Origin: F-183 sp964627455
GTDB taxonomy: Bacteria; Acidobacteriota; Terriglobia; Bryobacterales; Bryobacteraceae
Length of the DNA stretch: 64,000 nucleotides
NCBI GenBank assembly: GCA_964627455.1
Contig: CAZVKC010000008.1
Location: 62,001 to 126,000 of the forward strand
Direction: 5' to 3'
This document shows positions 25,476-34,094 of this stretch, one piece after another. Both the position numbers and the translations under genes were made by a program. A model generated the notes under the pieces. It was not told where the DNA came from. It made no database searches and saw only the letters and a list, made by a program, of their open reading frames with translations. Position 1 is the first letter of the stretch. The number at the start of each line of letters is the position of its first letter.

Positions 25476-27626
25476 ATGCGTTGGACCGTCTACATCCTGG
25501 CTGCTGCCCTGTCGCTGCTCGCCGCCGAGCCGAAGCAGAAGGAATTCACTGCGCAACAGAAGCGCTGGTGGGCCTTCCAAAAGGTGACCAAACCTGCGGT
25601 TCCTGCGGTGCAAAACACCGCGTGGACCCGCAACCCGATCGACGCTTTCGTGCTCGCAAAGCTCGAGGATAAGGGCATCAAACCGAGCGCGGAAGCCAAT
25701 CGCGTGACACTACTCAGGCGGCTCTCGCTCGACCTCACCGGCATGCCGCCCACTCCGGAAGAGACGCAGGCGTTCCTGGCGGACTCCTCGCCCAACGCGT
25801 ATGAGAAACAGGTCGAACGGTTGCTGGCATCCCCGCGTTATGGCGAACGCTGGGCGCGTCACTGGCTGGATCTCGCGCGTTATGCGGATTCCAATGGATT
25901 CAAAGCCGACGAGACCCGTCCCCATGTCTGGCGCTATCGCGATTACGTAATCAAATCGTTCAACAACGACAAGCCCTACAGCCGCTTCGTGCAGGAACAA
26001 ATCGCGGGCGACGAGATGTTCCCCGGCGATCTCGATGCGAAGGTTGCCGTTGCGTTCAACCGCCACTTCCCGGACGAGAGCAACGCAGCGAACATCATGC
26101 TGCGCCGGCAGGAACTGCTCAACGACATTACCGACACCGTAGCTGCGACATTCCTCGGCGTGACCGTGGCCTGCGCCCGCTGCCACGACCACAAGTTCGA
26201 TCCCATCCTGCACAAAGACTACTACCGTCTGTCGGCCTTCTTCGCCAACACGAAACTGCAGGACGACACCGTGCTGCAGTCGCCCCAGGAAGCGAAAGCC
26301 TGGGAAGCGAAGTATGCGGTTTGGGCGAAGCAGACGGAAGGCATCCGCGCGGAGATGAAGGAACTCCTGAAGGCTCCGACGCAGGTGATGTGGGAAGACC
26401 GCATGTCGCGGTTCCCCGAGGAGATCAAAGAAGCCATTCTGCTCGCACCGGAGAAGCGCACGCCTTATCAGTGGCACATGTACCTCAAGGCCAAAGATCA
26501 AGTCGAATTCACCGACGAGGAGATGGCGAAGAAGCTGAAGGGCGAGCAGGCCAAACGGTACAAAGCGCTCGAAGCGCAACTCGCACAATTCGACAACATC
26601 AAGCCGGAACCGCGTCCGATCGCGCAGACGCTGGCAGAGCATGACGGCCCGGCCCCTGCGACCTTCGTTCTCACTGGCGGCAACTACGCCGCGCCACAGT
26701 ACGAGGTCCAACCGGGATTCCTCTCGATCATCGATCCGTCAGAAGCGACGATCAACGGCAATCATCGCCGCACCGCGCTGGCGCAATGGCTTACCAGCCC
26801 TGATAATCCGCTTACGGCGCGCGTGATGGTGAATCGTCTCTGGCATCATCACTTCGGACGCGGCATCGTGGGCACGCCCTCAGATTTCGGCGTGATGGGC
26901 GAACGTCCGACCAACAAAGAACTGCTCGATTTCCTTGCCGCCACGTTCATAGAGAAGGGCTGGAGCATGAAAGAAATGCATCGCCTGATGGTGACGAGCG
27001 CGGCATATCGCCAGGATTCGTCTTATTCGGAAGTTGCAGCCAGGATCGATCCGGACAACAAATACTTGTGGCGCTACAACCGCCGCCGTCTCGAAGGCGA
27101 AGCCGTTCGTGATTCGATGCTATCGGTTTCCGGCGCGCTCAACGCAAAGATGGGCGGACCCGGCGTGTTCCCTCCCCTGCCTCCTGGACTTTCCACCCGT
27201 GGCGGATGGAAATCGAAGGAAGATGAATCCGAAGCCAACCGCAGATCCGTATACATTTTCGTGAGGCGAAACACGAGGTACCCGATGCTCGAGGCGTTCG
27301 ACATGCCGGACACGCACGAGTCCTGTGCGCGGAGGGCACAGACGACCAGTGCGTCGCAGTCCCTCGACCTGATGAACAGCGAGGTGATCCTCAACTGGTC
27401 GAAGAGCTTCGCGGCGCGTGTTTCGAACGACAGCGGGTTATCGCAGGATGCGCAGATCGATCGCGCGTTCAAGCTCGCTTATGCGCGCTCGGCGAACGAA
27501 GACGAACGCAAGCTGAGCCGTGAGTTCCTGGCGCGCCAAACCGGCATCACCGGCAGCCGCGAACAGGCGCTCGCGGACTTCTGCCACATGCTGCTCAACT
27601 CGAACGAGTTCCTTTATCTGAACTAG
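25476..27626 (+). CDS. DUF1549/DUF1553 (PSCyt2/PSD1) secreted protein
   Basis: A 716-residue exported protein (signal MRWTVYILAAALSLLAAE). DUF1549 comes first: NPIDAFVLAKLEDKGIKPS, LLRRLSLDLTGMPPTPEET, ERWARHWLDLARYADSNGF, and the CxxCH motif in VACARCHDHKFDPILHKDYY near residue 230. A coiled, charged middle follows (about 270-390). DUF1553 comes last: RRTALAQWLTSPDNPLTARV, MVNRLWHHHFGRGIVGTPSDFG, YLWRYNRRRLEGEAVRDSML and ARRAQTTSASQSLDLMNSE. It is paired with the DUF1501 gene 2 bases downstream. It lacks the N-terminal PSCyt1 cytochrome domain. The promoter and ribosome binding site are unusually well visible. Confidence 0.93.
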   Translation: MRWTVYILAAALSLLAAEPKQKEFTAQQKRWWAFQKVTKPAVPAVQNTAWTRNPIDAFVLAKLEDKGIKPSAEANRVTLLRRLSLDLTGMPPTPEETQAFLADSSPNAYEKQVERLLASPRYGERWARHWLDLARYADSNGFKADETRPHVWRYRDYVIKSFNNDKPYSRFVQEQIAGDEMFPGDLDAKVAVAFNRHFPDESNAANIMLRRQELLNDITDTVAATFLGVTVACARCHDHKFDPILHKDYYRLSAFFANTKLQDDTVLQSPQEAKAWEAKYAVWAKQTEGIRAEMKELLKAPTQVMWEDRMSRFPEEIKEAILLAPEKRTPYQWHMYLKAKDQVEFTDEEMAKKLKGEQAKRYKALEAQLAQFDNIKPEPRPIAQTLAEHDGPAPATFVLTGGNYAAPQYEVQPGFLSIIDPSEATINGNHRRTALAQWLTSPDNPLTARVMVNRLWHHHFGRGIVGTPSDFGVMGERPTNKELLDFLAATFIEKGWSMKEMHRLMVTSAAYRQDSSYSEVAARIDPDNKYLWRYNRRRLEGEAVRDSMLSVSGALNAKMGGPGVFPPLPPGLSTRGGWKSKEDESEANRRSVYIFVRRNTRYPMLEAFDMPDTHESCARRAQTTSASQSLDLMNSEVILNWSKSFAARVSNDSGLSQDAQIDRAFKLAYARSANEDERKLSREFLARQTGITGSREQALADFCHMLLNSNEFLYLN

Positions 27627-27628
27627 CC

Positions 27629-29026
27629 ATGCTACAGCGACTCTCCCATCGATGGAACGTTCGTTCGCGGCGTGAATTCTTCACGCAAGCGGGATCCGGC
27701 ATCGCGGGCATGGCCCTCGCCAGCCTGCTGCAAGGCGCGACTCCTGTCAACGGACCGCATCATCCGCCAAAGGCGAAATCCGTCATCTTCCTCTTCATGG
27801 AAGGCGGACCCAGCCACATCGACCTCTTCGATCCTAAGCCCAAGTTGATGGACCTTGCGGGGCAACCGGTCCCGGCCTCGTACGGCAAGCTCATCACGGC
27901 CATGGGAACCGCGGGCAACACGATCCTGCCGTCTACGCGGACGTTTAAGCAGCACGGACAGGCGGGTACGTGGGTGTCGGACTGGTATCCGCAGATCGCA
28001 AAACACGTCGACGACATCGCAGTGTTGCGCTCATGCTGGGCCGATGGATTGAACCACGTCGGATCCGTGTGCCAGATGAACACCGGCGATATCCTCGCAG
28101 GCCGTCCGGCGCTTGGCGCGTGGACGACCTACGGACTCGGCACCGCCAATAAGAACCTTCCGAGCTTTGTCGTGATGGCCGATGAGCGCGAACCGCTTGG
28201 CGGCGGCAAGAACTGGTCCGCAGGCTTTCTGCCGGCAACTTACCAGGGTACGCAACTTCGCACCGGCGATACGCCGATCCTGCACTTGAAACCGCCAGCT
28301 GGCGTCAGCGACGAACAGCAGCGCAGCAAGTTGCAGTTCCTCAAGGCGCTCAACGAACATTGGGGCGCGGACAAGAAGGACGACACGGAACTCGACGCGC
28401 GCATCCAGTCTTACGAACTCGCGTATGAAATGCAGTCCGCGGGATCCGAGGCCGTCGACCTTACGAAGGAATCGGAAGCCACCAGGAAGTTGTACGGACT
28501 CGACAATCCGGAACTCGAAGCCTTCGGGCGCACGTGCCTGCTGGCGCGCCGCCTCGTCGAACGCGGCGTTCGCTTTGTTGAACTCTATTGCGGATCCGGC
28601 TCGGCGTGGGACGCGCACTCGAATCTCGACAGCAATCACACCAAGTGGTGCCGCGTATCCGACCAGCCGATTGCCGGCTTGCTCGCGGACCTCAAGTCCC
28701 GCGGCATGTTGAAAGATACGCTCGTCGTGTGGGGCGGTGAGTTCGGACGCACGCCCTTCAATGAGAAAGGCAACGGCCGCGATCACAACCCGTGGGGCTT
28801 CACGATGTGGTTCGCAGGCGGCGGCATCAAGCCGGGCATCACCGTCGGAACCACCGACGACATCGGCCTGCGCGCCGTGGAACGGCCCGCGCACGTCCAC
28901 GACATCCACGCGACGATCCTGCACCTGTTAGGACTCGATCACCTGCGCACGACCTTCATGCACAACGGACGCGCCGAGCGTCCCACGATCACCAGCGGCG
29001 AAGTCATCAAGGAACTGCTCGCTTGA
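27629..29026 (+). CDS. DUF1501 family protein, Tat-exported
   Basis: A 465-residue DUF1501 protein beginning with RSRREFFTQAGSGIAGMALA, a Tat signal. Conserved blocks are VIFLFMEGGPSHIDLFDPKP, RPALGAWTTYGLGTANKNLP, VELYCGSGSAWDAHSNLD, LVVWGGEFGRTPFNEKGNGR and DHNPWGFTMWFAGGGIKPG, followed by VHDIHATILHLLGLDH. It lies in the same transcript as the DUF1553 protein, and its stop overlaps the TTG start of an ECF sigma factor gene. Partner interaction is inferred from the constant pairing in this window and in related genomes. Confidence 0.94.
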   Translation: MLQRLSHRWNVRSRREFFTQAGSGIAGMALASLLQGATPVNGPHHPPKAKSVIFLFMEGGPSHIDLFDPKPKLMDLAGQPVPASYGKLITAMGTAGNTILPSTRTFKQHGQAGTWVSDWYPQIAKHVDDIAVLRSCWADGLNHVGSVCQMNTGDILAGRPALGAWTTYGLGTANKNLPSFVVMADEREPLGGGKNWSAGFLPATYQGTQLRTGDTPILHLKPPAGVSDEQQRSKLQFLKALNEHWGADKKDDTELDARIQSYELAYEMQSAGSEAVDLTKESEATRKLYGLDNPELEAFGRTCLLARRLVERGVRFVELYCGSGSAWDAHSNLDSNHTKWCRVSDQPIAGLLADLKSRGMLKDTLVVWGGEFGRTPFNEKGNGRDHNPWGFTMWFAGGGIKPGITVGTTDDIGLRAVERPAHVHDIHATILHLLGLDHLRTTFMHNGRAERPTITSGEVIKELLA

Positions 29027-29640
29027 TTCCCTGGCTCCTCGACGCGCTGGTTCTTCCGCTGCTGTCCACCATCCTGCGATTCAAGGATGACAGCAGCCTG
29101 ATTGACCGGCTGCGCCGGCGCGACCCGGACGCCATGGGCGAGTTGTACGATCGCTACGGCAAGGTCGCGTTCTCGGTGATCTTTCGGATCGTGCGAAATC
29201 AGAGCACTGCCGAGGATCTACTGCAGGAGACCTTTCTACGTGTTTGGAACCGCGTCCACGCGTTCGATCAGGACAAGGGTTCCCTGGGTCCCTGGGTGTT
29301 GACGGTCGCCCGCAATCGGGCGATCGATTATCTTCGTTCGGTGGATGGCCGCATGGCGAAAAACGCGTTCGATATCGAACGCACTGAAACGCCCGGCCTG
29401 TTCACGGATCTCGAGTCCGAGATCCTGAGCACCGCCCGCATCCAGCATGTTCGCAGCGCATTCGATAAGCTGAATCCGAACCAGCGGATGGTGATCGAAC
29501 TCGCGTACTTCGAAGGCATGTCGCAATCCGAAATGGCGGATCGCCTCAAGCAGCCACTCGGAACCGTCAAAACCTGGGTTCGCAGCGCGCTGAAGGCCCT
29601 ACGCGACGAACTGGGAGAACAGGAGGCTGTCGCATCATGA
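29023..29640 (+). CDS. ECF RNA polymerase sigma factor (SigK-like)
   Basis: About 205 residues if started at TTG 29023, which overlaps the DUF1501 stop as TTGA. No ATG exists before the conserved region. Region 2 reads DPDAMGELYDRYGKVAFSVI and AEDLLQETFLRVWNRVHAFD. Region 4 reads LNPNQRMVIELAYFEGMSQS and MADRLKQPLGTVKTWVRSAL. These fit the SigK/ECF19-like group. The anti-sigma gene follows with an ATGA overlap, as usual for such pairs. The unusual point is translational coupling to a DUF1501 gene upstream. Confidence 0.93.
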   Translation: MIPWLLDALVLPLLSTILRFKDDSSLIDRLRRRDPDAMGELYDRYGKVAFSVIFRIVRNQSTAEDLLQETFLRVWNRVHAFDQDKGSLGPWVLTVARNRAIDYLRSVDGRMAKNAFDIERTETPGLFTDLESEILSTARIQHVRSAFDKLNPNQRMVIELAYFEGMSQSEMADRLKQPLGTVKTWVRSALKALRDELGEQEAVAS

Positions 29641-30389
29641 ACTGCGAAGAACTCCAGGATCTCTACGAACTGTACGCACTGGGCGCACTCGAAGACGAGG
29701 AGCGGCATGAAATCGACGCGCACCTGGCCCGCGAATGTCCAAACTGTATCGCCGGCGTGCAGCGCGCACGGTCGATGAACGCGGTGATCGAATCATTTGC
29801 TCCTGAGGTCGCGCCAGACAAACGCCTTCGCGATCGAGTGCTGGCGAGCGTCGGAGCAAATCGCAAGCAACAAGGCTTCGCATGGTGGCCCATCTGGGCG
29901 CTGGCAACCGCGGGCTTGGCAATCGCCTCGCTCACCTTTTACTCGCGCTCTCAGGAAGTGCTTTCACAGCTCGAAGAAGCGCGTCAGGTGATCGGCAAGC
30001 AGGGCCTTGACCTCGAACGGTCGAAGCAGATTCTCGGTTTCCTGGATCAACCCGAAACGCGCCAGGTGCGGTTTGACGGCAAAGAAACCAGGCCTCCGCG
30101 CGGCAACGTCTTCGTCAATCGCAATGCTGGGGTCTTATTGATCGCGCAGAATCTGCCGCGTCTCGAATCCGGCAAGACTTATCAGATGTGGGTGATCCCG
30201 AAAGGCGCGAATCCGAAGCCTGCCGGTCTCTTCCAGTCCGACACAAGCGGCGCTGCAGTACACCTGCTCGCGGGCGCGATCGACATCGCAACCGTCGGGG
30301 CAGTCGCCGTCAGCGTCGAACCCGCAGCGGGCTCGGAACAGCCGACCACTACGCCGATCATCGTTGCGCCGGTTCCCGCAGGACTCTAA
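29637..30389 (+). CDS. Anti-sigma factor, RskA-like
   Basis: A 250-residue membrane anti-sigma factor. The cytoplasmic N-terminus (MNCEELQDLYELYALGALED) resembles the sigma-binding domain of RskA, with a zinc-binding-like HLARECPNC (His, Cys, Cys). One membrane segment (WWPIWALATAGLAIASLTFY) lies near residue 85. The outside part has a short coiled segment (LSQLEEARQVIGKQGLDLER) and the RskA C-terminal beta domain: GNVFVNRNAGVLLIAQNLPR, YQMWVIPKGANPKPAGLFQS and VAVSVEPAAGSEQPTTTPI. It is translated with the ECF sigma factor and would hold it until an envelope signal. It converges with the EamA gene, overlapping 4 bases. Confidence 0.92.
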   Translation: MNCEELQDLYELYALGALEDEERHEIDAHLARECPNCIAGVQRARSMNAVIESFAPEVAPDKRLRDRVLASVGANRKQQGFAWWPIWALATAGLAIASLTFYSRSQEVLSQLEEARQVIGKQGLDLERSKQILGFLDQPETRQVRFDGKETRPPRGNVFVNRNAGVLLIAQNLPRLESGKTYQMWVIPKGANPKPAGLFQSDTSGAAVHLLAGAIDIATVGAVAVSVEPAAGSEQPTTTPIIVAPVPAGL

Positions 30390-31086
30390 CGCCGTCTCCA
30401 CTGCGCGAGGACATTCGCAGCCAGTACGAGTCCCGCGCCCGCGAGTGCGATGGGCCGCAGCGTTTCGTGGATCGNNNNNNNNNNNNNNNNNNNNNNNNNN
30501 NNNNNNNNNNNNNNNNNNNNNNNNNNNNNNNNNNNNNNNNNNNNNNNNNNNNNNNNNNNNNNNNNNNNNNNNNNGTGAGGCGCACCGCACTCGGCGTGGA
30601 CTTCGCGCGATCCATTACGAAGATGTAGACAGCGAAGGTTGCGGCGCTGAAAAGAGTCCACCAGTCGCCGGCCGTGAGGCCGACACCTGGATCCGTCATC
30701 ATCGCAATACCGATCGATGCGAACGCCGCCGCGCCCCACACACGCGGCGCAACCGTGTGTCCCAACAGGCGGCCCGCGATTGGAACCATGATGGTGGCGG
30801 TACTCACCAGAAAGGCCGAGCGGTTGGCGGGAATCGTCAGCAGCCCCTGGTAAACGGAGGCGATGCAGGCGAACTGCAGGATCCCCAGCACGCCGCCATA
30901 ACGCAGTTCCCGCACTGTCATGCCGCGCCAGCGATACGCCATGAAGACAGCGGACAGCACGAAGCGTCCGAAGGTCAATAAAGCAGGAGTCAGCGTCTGA
31001 TAGGCGATCTTGCCCAACGGAAATGTCGTGCCCCACAGCAGCGTCACGATCACCAGCGCAAGAAGGCCGCGTGCATGCGGCGTCAA
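30386..31086 (-). CDS. EamA/DMT-family permease, interrupted by assembly gap
   Basis: A drug/metabolite transporter whose middle is missing. Before the gap, from ATG 31086, 170 codons read as a first EamA repeat: ALVIVTLLWGTTFPLGKIAY, LLTFGRFVLSAVFMAYRWRG, GLLTIPANRSAFLVSTATIM and LFSAATFAVYIFVMDRAKS. After the gap only 28 residues remain, ETLRPIALAGAGLVLAANVL and a basic end, which is a correct EamA C-terminus but in another frame. A full protein of the family has about 290-300 residues, so about 90-100 are missing. This is a gap effect, not a pseudogene. The substrate is unknown. Confidence 0.85.
30475..30574. other. Assembly gap of 100 N, true length not 100
   Basis: A run of exactly 100 N inside the EamA permease gene. 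The flanking coding sequence needs a length of 3n+2 (512 bases before, 89 after), which 100 does not satisfy. About 270-300 bases are expected from the family length. Confidence 0.95.
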
Positions 31087-31108
31087 GATTCTACTATTCT
31101 TGCAGGTA

Positions 31109-31567
31109 ATGGACCTACTTCAAGCGGGAAACCTCGATCTGCGTCCGGCAAGCGACCAGGATCGCACCGCGGTCGAGGCGCTATTACATGCTGCCGGATT
31201 GCATCCGCTCGATGACGGCGCTCAGTTCGGACCGCAGTACATCGTTGCCGTCCTCGGCGAAAATCGCATCATTGGAGTGGCCGGCATGGAACTGCACGGC
31301 GATGACGCACTGCTGCGCTCGGTCGCGGTGGACAAGCAATTCCGGTCTTTGCGCCTGGGCGCGACACTCGCCGAGGACCGCCTCAATTGGGCTCGCGATC
31401 GTGGAATTCGCGCGGTGTACCTGCTGACGGACACGGCCGCGAATTATTGGACTCGTTTCGGATTTCGGGAAATTGCTCGCGCGGAGGCGCCGGAAGGAAT
31501 TGCCGCATCGCACGAGTGGGCGGGCGGCTGCCCGGCCAGTTCCACGGCGATGCGGCTCGTACTCTAG
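31109..31567 (+). CDS. GNAT acetyltransferase, ArsN2-like
   Basis: A 152-residue acetyltransferase with start ATG 31109; the open frame upstream of it overlaps the EamA start and has no homology. The GNAT fold is seen in LDLRPASDQDRTAVEALLHA, IGVAGMELHGDDALLRSVAV and the acetyl-CoA loop QFRSLRLGATLAEDRL, followed by GIRAVYLLTDTAANYWTRFG and an ending with CPASSTAMRL. The HGDDALLRSVAV and CPAS segments remind me of the arsenic-linked ArsN2 family, but no ars gene is near and the acceptor is unknown. It diverges from EamA with 22 bases between the two starts. Confidence 0.85.
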   Translation: MDLLQAGNLDLRPASDQDRTAVEALLHAAGLHPLDDGAQFGPQYIVAVLGENRIIGVAGMELHGDDALLRSVAVDKQFRSLRLGATLAEDRLNWARDRGIRAVYLLTDTAANYWTRFGFREIARAEAPEGIAASHEWAGGCPASSTAMRLVL

Positions 31568-31570
31568 ACT

Positions 31571-32497
31571 CTACTTGGACTCGGCGACTTCGGCCAGCAG
31601 AGCGCCCCAATGGAAGCCTGCGCCAAAGGCCGCGAAGCAAATCGACTTTGCTTCTTCCCAGCATTCTGAAGCGGCAATCAACATCGACGCGGATGACGTA
31701 TTGCCGTACCGCGAAATGTTCGAATAGAACTTTTCGGTGTCGACTCCGACCGCCTTTGCGATGCGCGCGATCAGGTTCTGATTCGCCTGGTGCATCACGA
31801 ACCAGTCGATCGACTGCGGCGCGCGATCATTGCGCTTCAACAGATCCGCAATCACAGACGGAACCTTCCGCGAGGCCTGCATAATCACGGTCATGCCGTT
31901 CATCACCAGCGATCCCTGCAAGCCCAACTGCAACGCTTCGGTGTAAGATCCGTCAGACCGCATCAGCGAATCGATGATCTTCAACCGTCCGGTGTCGCGG
32001 CTCACGAGACACGCGCCGGCGCCGTCGCCGAACAGGATCCCTGTACTCGCATCCATCGGATCACGATCGATGACGGCCGACATCTTCTCGGCGCCGACCA
32101 CCAGGATGTTGCCGTAACGTTCCACCAGATCTCGCGCCAGCGCCAACCCGAACAGCGAACCTGCGCTCGCAGCCGGAAGATCAATAGCGGGAACATCCGT
32201 CAATCCGAGACCCTTCGCGACTTCCGCGGCCGCGCCCGGAAAGCGGCGTTCGTTGGATCCCGACGAAACGATGATCATGCCGACTTCGCGAGCCTCCACG
32301 CCCGCGCGCCGCAAACAATCCAGTGCTGCGTTTAATCCCAGTTGCGACACCGGCACATCGGATTCCGCCCAGCGGCGTTCCTCGATGCCCGAAACATCCT
32401 TGATCCAGGCGGCTTCCTTGCCCACCCGGGTGGCGAGTTCTTCGTTCGTGACGATTCGCGACGGAACGTACGCGCCTAATCCCCGTATAAATGCCAT
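31571..32497 (-). CDS. FabH/KAS III-like acyltransferase with Ser in place of catalytic Cys
   Basis: A 308-residue thiolase-fold protein of the beta-ketoacyl-ACP synthase III family. It follows FabH closely: MAFIRGLGAYVPSRIVTNEE, AWIKDVSGIEERRWAE, then AIDLPAASAGSLFGLALA where FabH has its Cys in a D-x-x-A-A-C-S-G motif. Here the residue is Ser111 (codon AGC at 32165-32167). The other catalytic residues are kept: His236 in VMHQANQNLI and Asn266 in SRYGNTSSAS. FabH homologues with this change, such as DpsC of daunorubicin synthesis, still move acyl groups. With the carrier protein gene only 5 bases upstream, the likely job is acyl transfer between CoA and that carrier. It is the last gene of the MBOAT-SGNH-ACP run. 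Confidence 0.88.
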   Translation of the reverse strand: MAFIRGLGAYVPSRIVTNEELATRVGKEAAWIKDVSGIEERRWAESDVPVSQLGLNAALDCLRRAGVEAREVGMIIVSSGSNERRFPGAAAEVAKGLGLTDVPAIDLPAASAGSLFGLALARDLVERYGNILVVGAEKMSAVIDRDPMDASTGILFGDGAGACLVSRDTGRLKIIDSLMRSDGSYTEALQLGLQGSLVMNGMTVIMQASRKVPSVIADLLKRNDRAPQSIDWFVMHQANQNLIARIAKAVGVDTEKFYSNISRYGNTSSASMLIAASECWEEAKSICFAAFGAGFHWGALLAEVAESK

Positions 32498-32502
32498 CGA
32501 AT

Positions 32503-32730
32503 CTACTTCCGGCCTTCCACGTAAGCTTCAATCTTCTCGATCGTGTCGAACTTGCGCGGGTTGAGATCCGAGTCTGGAATCTTGATTCCGAACTTCTCTT
32601 CCAGAGCCGCCACCATGTCGGTCAGAGCAAAGGAATCGAGCAATCCGGAATCGAACAACGACTCGTCGTCCCCCGGCACATCGGACTTTTTCGAAACGTC
32701 CTGAATGATCTTGATAATCGCTTCTTTCAT
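32503..32730 (-). CDS. Stand-alone acyl carrier protein, DltC-like
   Basis: A 75-residue carrier protein starting at ATG 32730, overlapping the SGNH stop as ATGA. The longer frame upstream is rejected. The phosphopantetheine site is Ser33 in GLLDSFALTDMVAALEEKFG, followed by IKIPDSDLNPRKFDTIEKIE. The LLDSF core, the small size and the Pro/Asp-rich third helix region resemble DltC (the D-alanyl carrier of the teichoic acid pathway) more than the FabD/FabF-type housekeeping AcpP with its DSLDTVEL. It lies between an SGNH transferase and a FabH-like protein and therefore probably carries the acyl group handed to the MBOAT. Confidence 0.9.
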   Translation of the reverse strand: MKEAIIKIIQDVSKKSDVPGDDESLFDSGLLDSFALTDMVAALEEKFGIKIPDSDLNPRKFDTIEKIEAYVEGRK

Positions 32731-34094
32731 TGATCCACTTCCGTGCGGGCGCCGACAAACCGCTGGTACTGCAACATCAGTTCCTGAGCCAAAGTCTTGC
32801 CCACCAGTTCGTAACCCGGCGCAGTGAGATGTACGAAGTCGCCCTGCGCAAGTCCCGCTGCAACCCAGTATCGCATCGAACCGGCGCCGCCCATACGATC
32901 GCGCCAATGCCAGTACGCCGCGCCCGTTTCCATGGCGACCCGCAACTGGATATCGATCACCGCATCGAGATTCTTGGGCCAGCGGATATTGCAGTCCGGC
33001 GGACCCACCATCAGGATGCTCGCCGTCGGCGCGGCCTGCCGGAACTTCGTCACGACCCGCTTGAGGCTCTGATAATACTCAGCGCCATCCCACCGCGGAC
33101 CATTCGCTTCATTCGTGCCATACGCCAGGATGATCAGCGCGGGCTTCCGCTTCGCCAGATGCGCCGCCAGGATGCCTTCGTCCCAATCCGCCAGCATCGG
33201 AGCATACGCGCCGTTGATGCCCATCGTCTCCCACGTGATGCCGGACTTATTCTGGATCACCGTGCCGAACAGACGTACGGGTTCCTGCGTTAGCGTCTTC
33301 AACATGTATCGATGCGTGCCCGGCGTTTCCGCGAGAGGCAGCGTCGCGGGGCGCAGGTCACCGGTGGTCGACACGGTTCCCATCAGAGAATCGTCAACCC
33401 ACACTTCCATCGCGCCGCCCTCGGGATGCTGCAAAAACAGCAGTTCCGCTTCCTCGCCTGTGCCCGAAAACGTGACCGTTTCGCCAGGACGCATCGACGT
33501 GATGCTGACCCCGCCGAGGCCCTGCATCGGATCCCCGCGTCGCGACAGGATCCCTTCGGTGATCCACGTGTCGCTGCTGTTCGAACTCATGTCGAACCTG
33601 CGGTAGCCGCGATACGGACGCCCGGGCAACGCAAAGCCTGGACCTCCGTTGCCGAAACGTTCCTGGAAGAACTGCCGCATCGCGTTCGGCCAGTCGTCGG
33701 AGGCCGTGTGCGAATCGCCGTAATGCAGCACGTGCACCGGCGCTTTGCTTTTGGAGGACTGGTACAACTGCTCGAAGAACGGAACCAGGCCGCGCACGTT
33801 GTCGAACGTTTCCTGCTGCGGTTCCATGCCTTCCATCACCCACTTGATGGCTGCGTCGCGATTGATGTAGAGGCGCGGACCCGGCGGCGCAGTCGTCGTT
33901 CGGCGAACCTGCCGCACCGGCGCCTTCGCACGGCTTTTGGATGTGGCCGCCGTCTTTTTCGCAGGCGCCTTCTTTGCCACGGACTTCGTTGTCGTGGACT
34001 TCTTCGTCGCGGCTGGCGGGGCGGGCGGCGCGGGAGTCGCCGCGGCGGCGAGCAACAACAACAGGCCCGCAACAATTGCGGTCAATCGCATCAT
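32727..34094 (-). CDS. SGNH-fold putative O-acyltransferase, exported (second copy)
   Basis: A 455-residue protein from ATG 34094, which overlaps the stop of the first SGNH gene by 4 bases. The N-terminus is a signal peptide or anchor (RLTAIVAGLLLLLAAAAT), then comes a Lys/Ala/Thr-rich linker (about residues 28-70). The SGNH catalytic set is complete: Ser128 in VLHYGDSHTASDDWP, the Gly/Asn block GINGAY, Asn in LAYGTNEANGP and Asp/His in GDFVHLTAPGYELVGK. The large insert between blocks is beta-rich. By context it would receive an acyl group outside the inner membrane and place it on a glycan. The acceptor is unknown. Confidence 0.88.
   Translation of the reverse strand: MMRLTAIVAGLLLLLAAAATPAPPAPPAATKKSTTTKSVAKKAPAKKTAATSKSRAKAPVRQVRRTTTAPPGPRLYINRDAAIKWVMEGMEPQQETFDNVRGLVPFFEQLYQSSKSKAPVHVLHYGDSHTASDDWPNAMRQFFQERFGNGGPGFALPGRPYRGYRRFDMSSNSSDTWITEGILSRRGDPMQGLGGVSITSMRPGETVTFSGTGEEAELLFLQHPEGGAMEVWVDDSLMGTVSTTGDLRPATLPLAETPGTHRYMLKTLTQEPVRLFGTVIQNKSGITWETMGINGAYAPMLADWDEGILAAHLAKRKPALIILAYGTNEANGPRWDGAEYYQSLKRVVTKFRQAAPTASILMVGPPDCNIRWPKNLDAVIDIQLRVAMETGAAYWHWRDRMGGAGSMRYWVAAGLAQGDFVHLTAPGYELVGKTLAQELMLQYQRFVGARTEVDQ

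Noticed and set aside
30386..31086. EamA gene as a frameshifted pseudogene
   Set aside because: The frame change falls exactly at the 100-N placeholder, and both flanks are intact EamA sequence, so a wrong gap length explains it.
31109..31567. Arsenic resistance locus around the ArsN2-like gene
   Set aside because: No arsR, arsC, arsM or arsenite transporter is nearby; the neighbour is an EamA permease with unknown substrate.
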